A DNA stretch of 64,000 nucleotides, taken from NCBI GenBank assembly GCA_050953445.1, contig JBMNMS010000002.1, positions 124,001 through 188,000 of the forward strand. The letters are read 5' to 3'. The notes below the pieces were generated by a model that worked only from the letters and a program-made list of their open reading frames with translations, ran no database searches and was not told the origin of the DNA. Below, piece after piece: positions 43,433 to 52,716 of the stretch. This DNA is from JBMNMS01 sp050953445. GTDB lineage: Bacteria; Bacillota; Clostridia; Peptostreptococcales; Anaerovoracaceae. Each line of letters starts with the position of its first letter. The stretch's first letter is position 1. The position numbers and the translations under genes are program-made.

Positions 43433-44449
43433 ATGAGGATAGCCATCGATGGTATGGGGGGAGACAATGCCCCCACTGAAATAGTTAAGGGTTGCGTGGA
43501 TGCTGCAAATCTGGTGGGGGATGAAATTCATATCGTAGGCGATAAGAACCTAATCAAAAGGGAATTGGACAAGCATAAATATAATGCGGAGCAAATACAT
43601 ATCGTTGATGCCACCGAGGTGATCACCAGTGATGACGCTCCCGTAAGGGCGGTGAGAACTAAAACGGATTCGTCCATGGTTAAGGGAATCAACATGGTAA
43701 AGAGTGGTGAAATGGACCTTTTTATTTCTGCGGGAAACACAGGTGCCTTGATGGCGGGGGGGCTCTTCATTTTAGGGCGAATCCAAGGTATAGACAGGCC
43801 TGCATTAGCTGCCACCTATCCTATCTTAGGAAAGGGAGGGGTATCCCTATTGGTTGATTCGGGAGCCAATTCCGAATGTAAACCCAATAATTTATTGGAG
43901 TTTGCCACCATGGGCAGTATATATATGGAGAAGGTACTCAATATTAAGAATCCTCGGATAGGGCTTGTAAATATAGGCACCGAGGAAAGCAAGGGAACTA
44001 CGGTGTTAAGGGGGGCTCATGAAATGCTTTCCAGAAGCCATCTCAATTTTGTGGGAAATGTTGAGGCGCGGGAAATACCATCGGGTGCGTGTGATGTAAT
44101 TGTATGCGATGGGTTTGTGGGCAACACAATCTTAAAGCTGACGGAAGGCCTTGCATGGACTATTCTGAAACTATTGAAAAGCAAGTTTACAGCCGGTACC
44201 ATTCCCAAAATGGGTGCTCTGCTTTTATCGGGGAAGATGAGAGAGCTTAAGGCTGAATTCGATTATTCGGAATATGGGGGGGCACCGTTTTTAGGAGTAA
44301 GGGGGGCCTTGATAAAGATGCATGGTTCGTCCAATGCTAATGCTGTGAAAAACACAATTATCAGAGGAATCCCGTATGCACAGAACAAAGTGGTACAAAT
44401 AATCCAGAATTCCGTTTTAGAATTGGAGGAAATCGTAATCAGTGAATAA
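43433..44449 (+). CDS. plsX: Acyl-ACP:phosphate acyltransferase
   Basis: The 338-residue enzyme makes acyl-phosphate for phospholipid synthesis. It begins RIAIDGMGGDNAP and has DSGANSECKPNNLLEFA, GLVNIGTEESKG, VVCDGFVGNTILKL-type residues and a GGAPFLGVRG end block. CAGGAG precedes ATG 43433. Usually plsX stands with fapR/rpmF and acpP; here neither is next to it. The ATG-rich end overlaps the GTG start of rnc by 8 bases. Confidence 0.96.
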   Translation: MRIAIDGMGGDNAPTEIVKGCVDAANLVGDEIHIVGDKNLIKRELDKHKYNAEQIHIVDATEVITSDDAPVRAVRTKTDSSMVKGINMVKSGEMDLFISAGNTGALMAGGLFILGRIQGIDRPALAATYPILGKGGVSLLVDSGANSECKPNNLLEFATMGSIYMEKVLNIKNPRIGLVNIGTEESKGTTVLRGAHEMLSRSHLNFVGNVEAREIPSGACDVIVCDGFVGNTILKLTEGLAWTILKLLKSKFTAGTIPKMGALLLSGKMRELKAEFDYSEYGGAPFLGVRGALIKMHGSSNANAVKNTIIRGIPYAQNKVVQIIQNSVLELEEIVISE

Positions 44450-45137
44450 TTCGGATTTTGAAAAAGCTATTAAATATCGTTTTAAAGATCATCATCTCTT
44501 AAGTCGAGCATTAACTCACAGTTCTTATGGTGGCTGCGGCAAATCAACAGGGAATAACGAACGCCTGGAGTTTCTTGGGGATGCCTTTTTTGATGCAATT
44601 ATAAGCGAATATCTTTACAATGCAATGAAGGATGTGGAGGAAGGGCACTTGACTAAAATGCGTGCCTTAATCGTATGTAAACATTCTTTGGCCAAAAGAG
44701 GCATGGAACTGGGTATAAATAATCACCTGAAGCTGGGAAAGGGTGAGGAGCAAAGCTGTGGCAGGTATAGAGAATCAATCATTGCCGATGCCATGGAGGC
44801 GGTAATAGGGGCAGTATTTCTTGATGGGGGTTGGGAAAGTGTTCGTAGTATGGTACTGAATGTTTTTGAAACCACAATAGAGGAAGCCCTTTCCGGCAAA
44901 CTACACAGCGATTACAAGACTACAATTCAGGAGAAGTTGCAGGCTGTCGGGATTACTGATATAAAATATCTGGTAGATAAGGAAGAAGGACCGGATCACG
45001 ATAAGGTTTTCCATGTTACCTTATGGGCAGGGGGTAGGAAGATTGGCCAGGGGGTTGGGAATTCAAAAAAAGAGGCGGAGCAAAATGCGGCAAAGGCGGC
45101 GTTAGTCGATGATGATGGGGTAGGGCATTGTTTCTAA
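44442..45137 (+). CDS. rnc: Ribonuclease III
   Basis: The 231-residue enzyme cuts double-stranded RNA, including rRNA precursors. The catalytic block is NERLEFLGDAFFDAIISEYLY (E and D metal ligands), with IIADAMEAVIGAVFLDGG as the second acidic block. A C-terminal double-stranded RNA-binding domain follows (DYKTTIQEKLQ; NSKKEAEQNAAKAAL). The start is GTG 44442 inside plsX, with GGAGG upstream. The end overlaps smc by 10 bases. Confidence 0.96.
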   Translation: MNNSDFEKAIKYRFKDHHLLSRALTHSSYGGCGKSTGNNERLEFLGDAFFDAIISEYLYNAMKDVEEGHLTKMRALIVCKHSLAKRGMELGINNHLKLGKGEEQSCGRYRESIIADAMEAVIGAVFLDGGWESVRSMVLNVFETTIEEALSGKLHSDYKTTIQEKLQAVGITDIKYLVDKEEGPDHDKVFHVTLWAGGRKIGQGVGNSKKEAEQNAAKAALVDDDGVGHCF

Positions 45138-48100
45138 AATATATTGAGATACAAGGATTTAAGTCTTTTGCAGAGCCTGTAACCATAGAATTCAGGGATG
45201 GAATTACATGTATAGTGGGGCCAAATGGCAGCGGAAAAAGTAACATTTCTGATGCTGTTCGATGGGTATTAGGTGAACAAAGCTCTAAGACCCTGCGGGG
45301 TGGCAAGATGGAGGAGGTGATTTTTGCCGGGACTACCAACAGGAAGTCAAGGGGTATGGCAGAGGTCACCTTAGTTATCGATAATAAAAATAAGGTTTTA
45401 CCCATTGACTATTCGGAGGTTGCAATAACCCGCAGGGCCTATCGCTCCGGAGAAAGCGAATATTTGATAAATAAGGTTCAATGTAGATTAAGGGATATAA
45501 GGAATCTCATAATGGATACCGGTATAGGCGTTGATGGATACACCATAATAGGTCAGGGGAAAATTGGCGATATCGTAAATAATAAACCGGAGAGCAGGAG
45601 GGAGGTCTTCGAGGAGGCGGCAGGTATAGTTAAGTACCGTCACAAGAAGGCCCAGGCCGAAGGTAAAATGGCAAACTGTAAGAGCAATTTGAACCGGGTC
45701 AACGACATAATCAGTGAAATTGAGGGTAGAATACACGGGCTTCGCCATGATAGTGAAAAGGCGGAGAAATATCTATCCTTGAAAGAACGGTATCGAAATT
45801 TAGAAATTGGCATACTGTTAAAAAACATTGAAGGCCTTGACAAAAAGAGCAAGCAGATTGAAGAGGATCTTCACCTGTTTCATGCAGAAACGTTAAAATA
45901 CAGGGATGAAAAGGAGAAGGTTCTGATTGAGCTTTCTGTTATGCAAGATGAAAAGAATCGGTTGGAGGAATGGGGAAGAAATGGTCAGGATCAGCTATCG
46001 TCAGTGGAAAGGGAATTAAATGATCTTCTGATTGCAAAAAGATTGAATGAAGAAAAAGCGGCAACCATTGACAAGGATTACATCAGAATACAGGGCGAAA
46101 TACTGGAAGTAAATGAAAGGCTGGCCACTGAGAAGAAAAAGGAGAAGGAAGTAAAGGCAAAAAGGGAGGAATTAGCAGGTGAAATCGAAAAACACAGGCT
46201 ATCTTTGGAGGATAAGAATCAAAGATACGGAGAATTGACAGTTAGGATGGAAGAAGCCTTGGCGGGAATGGAAAGCCGAAGGGATGAAATCAGCATTTTA
46301 CACAATTCAATTGCAATGAAGGAGGCTGGAATAAAAAGCCTTGAGGTAATCACCAAAGCTATTTCAGAACGGAAGAATAAAGTTATACAGGAAAAGGTTT
46401 CCCATGATAATTCGTTGATACAGTTAAGGGAATCTTTAGAAAAGACAAAGGGGGAAAAGGGATATAAAGAGAAAGGTTTAGCTGAAACAGACGCCTGTAT
46501 GATAAATCTTATAAAATCCCATGGGGAAAAGACCGCAGGTCTGGCAAAGTTAACCGATAAATTAGAAACAGCAAAAGTTCGATTAGGGCAAACTCTGGCC
46601 ATGAAGGATGCGCTGGAAAACATGGAAAGCAGCTACCAGGGGTATAACCAGGGTATAAAGTTTATAATGAGGGAAGGTATTCCCGGAATCCATGGGGTGG
46701 TGGCCAAATTAATAACAGCCATGGATGGCTATGAAACCGCCATTGAGGCCGCCTTAGGTGCAAAAATGCAAAACCTGGTTTGCATTGATGAAGATTGTGC
46801 GAAGGAAGCTGTGGCCAGACTAAAAGAAAGCAAGGCGGGAAGACTGACATTTTTGCCTTTATCCATAGGTGCCGCCGGCGTACACAACAAAGATGAAATA
46901 ATACGGACTGACGGATTCAAAGGGTTTGCACAGGAACACATAACCTATGATAATGTCTACAAGAATGTTATGGAATACCTTTTAAATGGGGTGGTGGTTC
47001 TGGAAGATCTGAAAAGTGCCATAGAGTTTTCAAAAGTGAACAGGGGAAGATATCGAATAGTCACCTTGGAGGGAGAGCTGATAAATCCCTGGGGTGCCAT
47101 TACGGGAGGTAGAGGAAAAGACGAAGCCATGGGTTTTCTGAGGCGCAAATCAGAACTAAAAAGGCTTTTAAGCTTATCGGCAAAAATTCAGTCGGAAATC
47201 GCTGAAATGGATGATAAGTGCCAAAAAATCAAGGCCGAGATTTCCAAAATCGAAGGGCAAAAAGGGGAAATGGAGGTAAGGCATAGGAAAGAGGAAAGGG
47301 AAATCCTAATTCTGAATAATGAAATAAAAGGGATTTCTGTGAGAATAAATGAAATTATAAGTACAAAGAATCTGCTTGAAAAAGAGTTAGATGAAATAGA
47401 TTTAAAAGAATTGGAATCGAAAAAGGAAATAGAATCGCTGAAAAAACATGTGGAAAGCGAGAAGAAAAGCATTTCAGATTTTAAGGCCATAGCGGAAAGT
47501 GTTTTCGCATCCTATGAGGGGCTTAAAACACGAGTGGCAGAGGCTGGCGAAGAATTGACTGATATACGGCTGATTTTAGGCAGAGCCGAAGCGGAAAGAG
47601 AAAGCGCTGAACGGGATTGTGAAGCTGCACGGAAAAGTATTGGAGATTTAGAGGATGACAGGGTAAGAAAGAATAATGCTTTAGAAGTATTGGATAGAGA
47701 AAAAAATGGCATTATACAGGCATCTTCGGAGGTGGGAAATAGCATAGAAACTCTCAGAATTAAAGAGCAGGAATTGAAGGATAGATTGGGAGAAATTCAA
47801 AAAAGAATAGTGCAAACAGAGGTTAGTTTTATTGAAAGCATGAAGAAGAAGGAAGAATTAGAGGGGGTTCTATTTGAACAGGAAAGGCAAAAACATGAGG
47901 TGGAAATAGGACTGGTGAAGAATAGTACAGTTATAGAGGGATATAAGGACAGGCTTTGGGATGACTATGAGATGTCACTATTACAGGCGGAAGAGTGTGT
48001 GCCGGAGGATTTTGTCATGTCCAAGGCCATAAAAGAAAGCAGGGAGCTTAAAGGAAGAATACAGGATCTTGGTGATATTAACGTAGGTGCCATAGAGGAA

Positions 48101-48676
48101 TATGCAAGGATAAAAAAAAGATATGATTTTTTAATCAGGCATAGGGACGATCTCATCAATTCGGTGGAGTCACTTGAAGCCATTATAAAAGAGATGGACA
48201 AGACCATAAGGAATAGTTTTAACAACAGCTTTTACCAGATTGAAGGTAATTTCAAGGAATCCTTTAAAAAGCTGTTCGGAGGGGGATATGCGGAGCTAAA
48301 ACTGGAGGATGAGGATAATCCTTTAGAATCAGGAATCACCATCATTGCCCAGCCACCGGGGAAAAAACTGCAAAATATAAACCTTCTATCCGGGGGGGAA
48401 AAGGCTTTAACCGGAATAGCTCTCATGTTTGCGGTTTTAAAGGCAAGACCAGCGCCCTTTTGTATTTTAGATGAGGTTGAAGCTGCATTAGATGATGCTA
48501 ATATTGATCGAATGATTAATCATTTGAAGGATTTTAAAGATATACAATTTGCCTTAATTACTCATCAAAAAGCAACTATGGAGCAGGCAGATATACTTTA
48601 TGGTGTTACAATGGCTGAGCAAGGGGTATCAAAGGTCATATCCCTGCAGGTTGGCGAGGAATTTCAAATACAGTAA
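45128..48676 (+). CDS. smc: Chromosome partition protein SMC
   Basis: The 1182-residue condensin subunit has Walker A GPNGSGKS (31-38), a long coiled coil, the hinge (about 510-660, with GVVAKLITAMDGYETAIEAALG), a second coiled coil, and the C-terminal ABC signature NLLSGGEKALTG with Walker B CILDEVEAALDD. The start is TTG 45128 within the end of rnc, giving FLKYIEIQGFKSFAEP as in all SMC proteins; the ribosome-binding site is weak (GGGGTAGGG), suggesting coupling. The rnc-smc-ftsY order is conserved in Firmicutes. Confidence 0.97.
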   Translation: MFLKYIEIQGFKSFAEPVTIEFRDGITCIVGPNGSGKSNISDAVRWVLGEQSSKTLRGGKMEEVIFAGTTNRKSRGMAEVTLVIDNKNKVLPIDYSEVAITRRAYRSGESEYLINKVQCRLRDIRNLIMDTGIGVDGYTIIGQGKIGDIVNNKPESRREVFEEAAGIVKYRHKKAQAEGKMANCKSNLNRVNDIISEIEGRIHGLRHDSEKAEKYLSLKERYRNLEIGILLKNIEGLDKKSKQIEEDLHLFHAETLKYRDEKEKVLIELSVMQDEKNRLEEWGRNGQDQLSSVERELNDLLIAKRLNEEKAATIDKDYIRIQGEILEVNERLATEKKKEKEVKAKREELAGEIEKHRLSLEDKNQRYGELTVRMEEALAGMESRRDEISILHNSIAMKEAGIKSLEVITKAISERKNKVIQEKVSHDNSLIQLRESLEKTKGEKGYKEKGLAETDACMINLIKSHGEKTAGLAKLTDKLETAKVRLGQTLAMKDALENMESSYQGYNQGIKFIMREGIPGIHGVVAKLITAMDGYETAIEAALGAKMQNLVCIDEDCAKEAVARLKESKAGRLTFLPLSIGAAGVHNKDEIIRTDGFKGFAQEHITYDNVYKNVMEYLLNGVVVLEDLKSAIEFSKVNRGRYRIVTLEGELINPWGAITGGRGKDEAMGFLRRKSELKRLLSLSAKIQSEIAEMDDKCQKIKAEISKIEGQKGEMEVRHRKEEREILILNNEIKGISVRINEIISTKNLLEKELDEIDLKELESKKEIESLKKHVESEKKSISDFKAIAESVFASYEGLKTRVAEAGEELTDIRLILGRAEAERESAERDCEAARKSIGDLEDDRVRKNNALEVLDREKNGIIQASSEVGNSIETLRIKEQELKDRLGEIQKRIVQTEVSFIESMKKKEELEGVLFEQERQKHEVEIGLVKNSTVIEGYKDRLWDDYEMSLLQAEECVPEDFVMSKAIKESRELKGRIQDLGDINVGAIEEYARIKKRYDFLIRHRDDLINSVESLEAIIKEMDKTIRNSFNNSFYQIEGNFKESFKKLFGGGYAELKLEDEDNPLESGITIIAQPPGKKLQNINLLSGGEKALTGIALMFAVLKARPAPFCILDEVEAALDDANIDRMINHLKDFKDIQFALITHQKATMEQADILYGVTMAEQGVSKVISLQVGEEFQIQ

Positions 48677-48692
48677 CTATTAGGAGGGAAAA

Positions 48693-49586
48693 ATGTTCGG
48701 TAAGAAAAAGTCCTTTTTCGGGCGCTTGCAGGAAAAAATTGAGACGGTCATATTGATGCGTCCGGAAATAGATGAGGATATGATGGAGGAGCTTGAGGAG
48801 GCCCTCATCACTTCAGATATAGGGATGGATACAACTCAAAAGATCATTGAAAAGCTGAGAAATGATGTAAAGAAAATGAACATCAGAGATCCGGAAGGTG
48901 TTAAGGAGCGCATTAAAACCATAGTGAAGGAATTGATCGATAAGGGTGAAGCCCATGAGCTTTCAGAAAAAAATCCGTTGATTATATTGATGATAGGGGT
49001 CAACGGATCAGGGAAGACAACTTCCATTGCAAAGCTTGCCCACATGTTAAAGGGTCAGGGGAAAACTGTTTTGCTAGCCGCTGCCGATACCTTTCGTGCC
49101 GCTGCAGGTGAGCAACTGGAGGTTTGGGGACAGAGGGTCGGAGTCAATGTTATTAAACACCAGGAAGGGGCAGATCCTTCCGCTGTTATCTTTGATGGTA
49201 TACAGTCGCAAAAAGCAAGGGGTATAGATGTGTTAATATGCGATACAGCAGGCAGATTACAGACTAAAAAGAATCTGATGGGGGAGCTGGAAAAGATGTA
49301 TAAAATCATAGGTCGGGAGCATCCAGAGGCCGATCTTGAAACCCTTCTGGTGTTAGATGCAGCTACGGGAAAGAATGCGGTTTCACAAGCAAGGGAATTT
49401 GGAAGTATTACAGACATTACAGGTATAGTTTTGACGAAACTGGACGGAACGGCTAAGGGTGGGATAGTCATAACCATAGCTGATGAATTTGAAATACCGG
49501 TGAAATATATAGGGATAGGGGAAGGCATGGATGATTTGATACCCTTTGATCCCCAGGAATTTTCCAATGGATTGTTTCAGGGATAG
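48693..49586 (+). CDS. ftsY: Signal recognition particle receptor
   Basis: The 297-residue SRP-GTPase docks ribosome-nascent-chain complexes at the membrane. It has an N-terminal helical N domain and a G domain with IGVNGSGKTTSIAKLA, AADTFRAAAGEQL, DTAGRLQTKKNLMGELEK, TKLDGTAKGG and GIGEGMDDL. It lacks the long acidic A domain of E. coli FtsY, as is usual in Firmicutes. AGGAGG precedes ATG 48693. Confidence 0.97.
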   Translation: MFGKKKSFFGRLQEKIETVILMRPEIDEDMMEELEEALITSDIGMDTTQKIIEKLRNDVKKMNIRDPEGVKERIKTIVKELIDKGEAHELSEKNPLIILMIGVNGSGKTTSIAKLAHMLKGQGKTVLLAAADTFRAAAGEQLEVWGQRVGVNVIKHQEGADPSAVIFDGIQSQKARGIDVLICDTAGRLQTKKNLMGELEKMYKIIGREHPEADLETLLVLDAATGKNAVSQAREFGSITDITGIVLTKLDGTAKGGIVITIADEFEIPVKYIGIGEGMDDLIPFDPQEFSNGLFQG

Positions 49587-49692
49587 ATATTCACCGATAG
49601 AGCTAAAAAACACTATCCCTTAGAGGGGCGCACCAGGTGAAAAACGGCTTTGGAATAATTTCTTCATAGGGGACAATAGTAGTAAATAATTA

Positions 49693-49724
49693 AAAATATT
49701 CCTCTTTAGTGGGAATATTTTCTT
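49693..49724 (+). terminator. Terminator behind ftsY
   Basis: AAAATATTCC pairs with GGAATATTTT around CTCTTTAGTG, followed by CTTG; an AT-rich, moderate terminator. The stretch from the ftsY stop to here (49587-49692) shows no gene. Confidence 0.5.
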
Positions 49725-49751
49725 GACATCATGTGTAATATAATGTAAATT
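49723..49751 (+). promoter_or_regulatory. Promoter of yraN-comM-dprA
   Basis: A perfect TTGACA at 49723-49728 and TAAATT at 49746-49751, 17 bases apart. It directly abuts the terminator hairpin. Confidence 0.5.
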
Positions 49752-49788
49752 ATAGTAAAATAAGTATTGCTAAGGTGGTTGCAGCCAT

Positions 49789-50160
49789 ATGTACTCTTTG
49801 ACAGATGGGGTAAGTAATATAATCGTTGGGAAAGTAGCTGAAGAATATGCTACCCGGTATCTTGAGGAAAAAGGGTATCAGATTATTGAAAGAAACTATA
49901 GATGCAGATTAGGAGAGCTTGATATAGTAGCCAGGACAGGGTATTTATGGGCATTCGTTGAGGTGAAAGGGCGACGCAGCGATAGATATGGTACACCGGC
50001 GGAGGCGATAACCACAGGTAAACAGAAGCGTTTTATAAATGCGGTTAATCACTATGTTATGACAAAGGATATTGATGATGAAGATATGAGGATTGATGTA
50101 GTGGAAGTCTTTATTGATGGGGATAGGATGAGGATTAATCACATTTTAAATGCCTTTTAG
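49789..50160 (+). CDS. yraN: UPF0102 family protein (predicted nuclease fold)
   Basis: The 123-residue protein matches the YraN/UPF0102 family: AEEYATRYLEEKGYQIIERNYRC then GELDIVARTGYLWAFVEVKGR, with E-x-D and E-V-K residues like restriction endonuclease-fold active sites. The function is unknown. The context yraN-comM-dprA is conserved in Firmicutes. The start ATG has AAGGTGG about 11 bases upstream. Confidence 0.92.
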   Translation: MYSLTDGVSNIIVGKVAEEYATRYLEEKGYQIIERNYRCRLGELDIVARTGYLWAFVEVKGRRSDRYGTPAEAITTGKQKRFINAVNHYVMTKDIDDEDMRIDVVEVFIDGDRMRINHILNAF

Positions 50161-50169
50161 GAGAATTCT

Positions 50170-51711
50170 ATGTATGCACAAGTAGTATCCGGAACCCTTT
50201 CAGGTATAGGTGCAGAGTTAATAAGGGTAGAAGCGGATTTGGCAAAAGGCCTCCCCAATTTTTTCATAGTAGGTCTGCCGGATGCAGCTGTAAGGGAAGC
50301 CAGAGAGAGAATAAGATCCGCCATAATAAACAGCGGATTTGGCTTTCCCGCAAAAAGAATTACGGTGAATTTGTCCCCGGCAAACATGAAGAAAGAAGGC
50401 ACACATTTAGATCTACCCATAGCTATGTGCCTGCTTCTGGCAGGAGGATTGATCCAATCCCGTGACATTGGCGAATATGCTTTTATCGGAGAATTATCAC
50501 TGGATGGACGAATAAAATCCATAAAAGGGGCCCTTCCGCTAGCGGTTGGGTTGAAGGGCGGAGGGGTGAAGAAGTTGTTCCTGCCTAAAGAAAACATGGT
50601 GGGAATGAGGGATTTAAAGGAGATGGAGTATTACCCGGTGGAAAGCCTGGCTGAAATAGCGGATCATTTTAATGGGTGTAAATATGTTGATAGATGGGAG
50701 ATGGGGGAAAGGGAGGAAGAAGGCCAGGAGGAGGATGACGGAGATTTTAGGGATATAGCAGGGCAGGAAGAAATTAAGCGTGCTTTGGAAATCAGTGCCG
50801 CCGGAGGCCATAGTTTACTCCTTATGGGCCCCCCTGGTTCAGGGAAAACCATGATGGCCAGTAGAATTGTGAGCATATTGCCACCTATAAGCGACAAGGA
50901 ATTTTTGGAGATTACCCAAATATACAGCGTTGCAGAAAGGTTAAACAGCAGGGGGGAAATGGCCAGAAAAAGGCCCTTCCGAGCGCCTCATCACACCATT
51001 AGTGTAGCAGCCTTTGCGGGCGGTGGCAGTAAACCTAAGCCGGGGGAAATAACTCTGGCCCATAATGGCATCCTTTTCTTAGATGAGCTGCCAGAGTTTA
51101 AGCGAAATTCCCTTGAAGCGTTAAGACAGCCCATGGAGAATAGGGAAATTACCATAAACAGAATGTCCGGGAATGTGACTTACCCTGCTGATTTCCTGTT
51201 TATAGGGGCTTGTAATCCCTGTCCTTGCGGATACTATGGGGATCCAAAAATTCCGTGCAGCTGCAGCATAGGACAGATAAAATCTTATAGATCCAGATTA
51301 TCAGGGCCGTTGATGGATAGGATTGATATTCACGTTAGGGTACATCCTGTAGATTATGAATCCATGGCGATGGGAAACGGAGATATGGATGTAGGCACTG
51401 ATTCCACTTACATTCGCAGAAGGGTAGAAAAGGCAAGGCATATTCAAGAAAAGAGATTTCGGGGGCAGGAAACGGGGCTCAATTCACAAATGGACTATTC
51501 CCAGATCAGAAAATACTGTGAGATAGATAGGGAAACAGAATTATTTTTAAAGGAAGCTTTTAAAAAGCTTGGATTAAGTGCAAGGGCATATCAAAAAATA
51601 TTTAAAATAGCAAGAACCATAGGTGATATTGACGATGTACCCCGGATTGGAATTACCCAGATTGCAGAGGCCATACGTTATCGTAATCTTGATAGACCCC
51701 TGGATTTTTAA
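50170..51711 (+). CDS. comM: YifB/ComM-type Mg chelatase-like AAA+ ATPase
   Basis: The 513-residue protein has an N-terminal S5/Lon-like domain (GLPDAAVREARERIRSAI), AAA+ Walker A GPPGSGKTMMA near residue 220, FLDELPEFKRNSLEALRQP (Walker B) and a C-terminal Mg-chelatase domain with NPCPCGYYGD cysteines. ComM helicases promote branch migration in transformation in Gram-negatives; the Firmicute role is not settled. TAGGAG precedes ATG 50170. dprA follows 17 bases later. Confidence 0.94.
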   Translation: MYAQVVSGTLSGIGAELIRVEADLAKGLPNFFIVGLPDAAVREARERIRSAIINSGFGFPAKRITVNLSPANMKKEGTHLDLPIAMCLLLAGGLIQSRDIGEYAFIGELSLDGRIKSIKGALPLAVGLKGGGVKKLFLPKENMVGMRDLKEMEYYPVESLAEIADHFNGCKYVDRWEMGEREEEGQEEDDGDFRDIAGQEEIKRALEISAAGGHSLLLMGPPGSGKTMMASRIVSILPPISDKEFLEITQIYSVAERLNSRGEMARKRPFRAPHHTISVAAFAGGGSKPKPGEITLAHNGILFLDELPEFKRNSLEALRQPMENREITINRMSGNVTYPADFLFIGACNPCPCGYYGDPKIPCSCSIGQIKSYRSRLSGPLMDRIDIHVRVHPVDYESMAMGNGDMDVGTDSTYIRRRVEKARHIQEKRFRGQETGLNSQMDYSQIRKYCEIDRETELFLKEAFKKLGLSARAYQKIFKIARTIGDIDDVPRIGITQIAEAIRYRNLDRPLDF

Positions 51712-51728
51712 AAAATAAGGAGGTATCT

Positions 51729-52595
51729 TTGAATATAGGGAAAGTTACCAAGGGTGAAGCCCAATATCCATGGAGGCTGTGTAATATTAAAAACCCTCCC
51801 CAGATTCTGTATTATAGGGGCGATATACAGGTGTGTAATAGGCGTTGTCTGGCTATTGTTGGGAGTAGAAAGGCAACACAATACGGTCGGTGGGCAGCTT
51901 ATACCATGGCAAAAAGGGCTGCGGAATACGGGGTGGTCGTTGTAAGCGGGATGGCTACCGGGGTGGATGCCGAAGCTCATAGGGGAGCCCTTGACGGAGG
52001 TGGCAGAACCATTGCTGTTTTGGGATGTGGTCCCGATGTATGCTACCCGGCATCAAATGCCAAATTAATGGAAAGAATTATTAATAACGGTGTTATAGTA
52101 TCTGAGTATCCGCCGGGCAGGAAGCCTTTCGGAGGACAATTTCCGGTAAGAAATCGGATAATAAGCGGACTTTCCGAAGCTGTGGTTGTGGCGGAAGCAG
52201 GGATTAAAAGCGGCTCATTGATAACAGTTGGATGGGCTTTGGAACAGAACAAGGATGTGTATGCCGTGCCGGGACCAATAAATAACGTTAATAGCTATGG
52301 CACAAATAAGCTGATTCAGGATGGGGCAATGCCGATAATTTCCGTAGATGAAGTGCTTACCGTTATGGGATTAACCGGCAGGCTTATTGAGGAAGGATAT
52401 AAGGATGTTTTAGGTCAGGATGAGAAGAACCTCTTGGAATTAATTGTGGCTGGTGGTGATGTTACTATTGACGAATTATGCTATAAAACGGGGAAATCGG
52501 CGGGACAGGTGGCAGCCCTCGTATCCTTGCTGGAAATAAAGGGTATTATAATAGCCGATGGTATGAAAATAATACCACTACATTCTCCCAAATAG
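51729..52595 (+). CDS. dprA: DNA processing protein
   Basis: The 288-residue DprA/Smf protein binds single-stranded DNA and loads RecA during natural transformation and possibly repair. The Rossmann-type core shows AIVGSRKATQYG, SGMATGVDAEAHRGAL, VLGCGPDVCYPASN, PVRNRIISGLSEAVVVAEA and GSLITVGWALEQNKDVYAVPGP; a C-terminal winged-helix (about 225-285) follows. The start is TTG 51729 with AAGGAGG at the right distance. Confidence 0.95.
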   Translation: MNIGKVTKGEAQYPWRLCNIKNPPQILYYRGDIQVCNRRCLAIVGSRKATQYGRWAAYTMAKRAAEYGVVVVSGMATGVDAEAHRGALDGGGRTIAVLGCGPDVCYPASNAKLMERIINNGVIVSEYPPGRKPFGGQFPVRNRIISGLSEAVVVAEAGIKSGSLITVGWALEQNKDVYAVPGPINNVNSYGTNKLIQDGAMPIISVDEVLTVMGLTGRLIEEGYKDVLGQDEKNLLELIVAGGDVTIDELCYKTGKSAGQVAALVSLLEIKGIIIADGMKIIPLHSPK

Positions 52596-52615
52596 ATCCC
52601 TTACCATTTTCCATG

Positions 52616-52644
52616 TTGCAAAAAAGTGTAATCCAAATTATAAT
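52616..52644 (+). promoter_or_regulatory. Promoter of topA-hslV-hslU
   Basis: TTGCAA at 52616-52621, 17 bases, perfect TATAAT at 52639-52644; the leader is about 66 bases. Confidence 0.7.
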
Positions 52645-52716
52645 CATACAATGTATGGAAAAACTTATCTTCATTATTATATAATGAAAGAGGTTTGGGG
52701 TTAAGGAGGATTATTG

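Noticed and set aside
49587..49692. Possible small RNA or gene behind ftsY
   Set aside because: No ribosome-binding site, start codon with coding length, or stable stem before the terminator.
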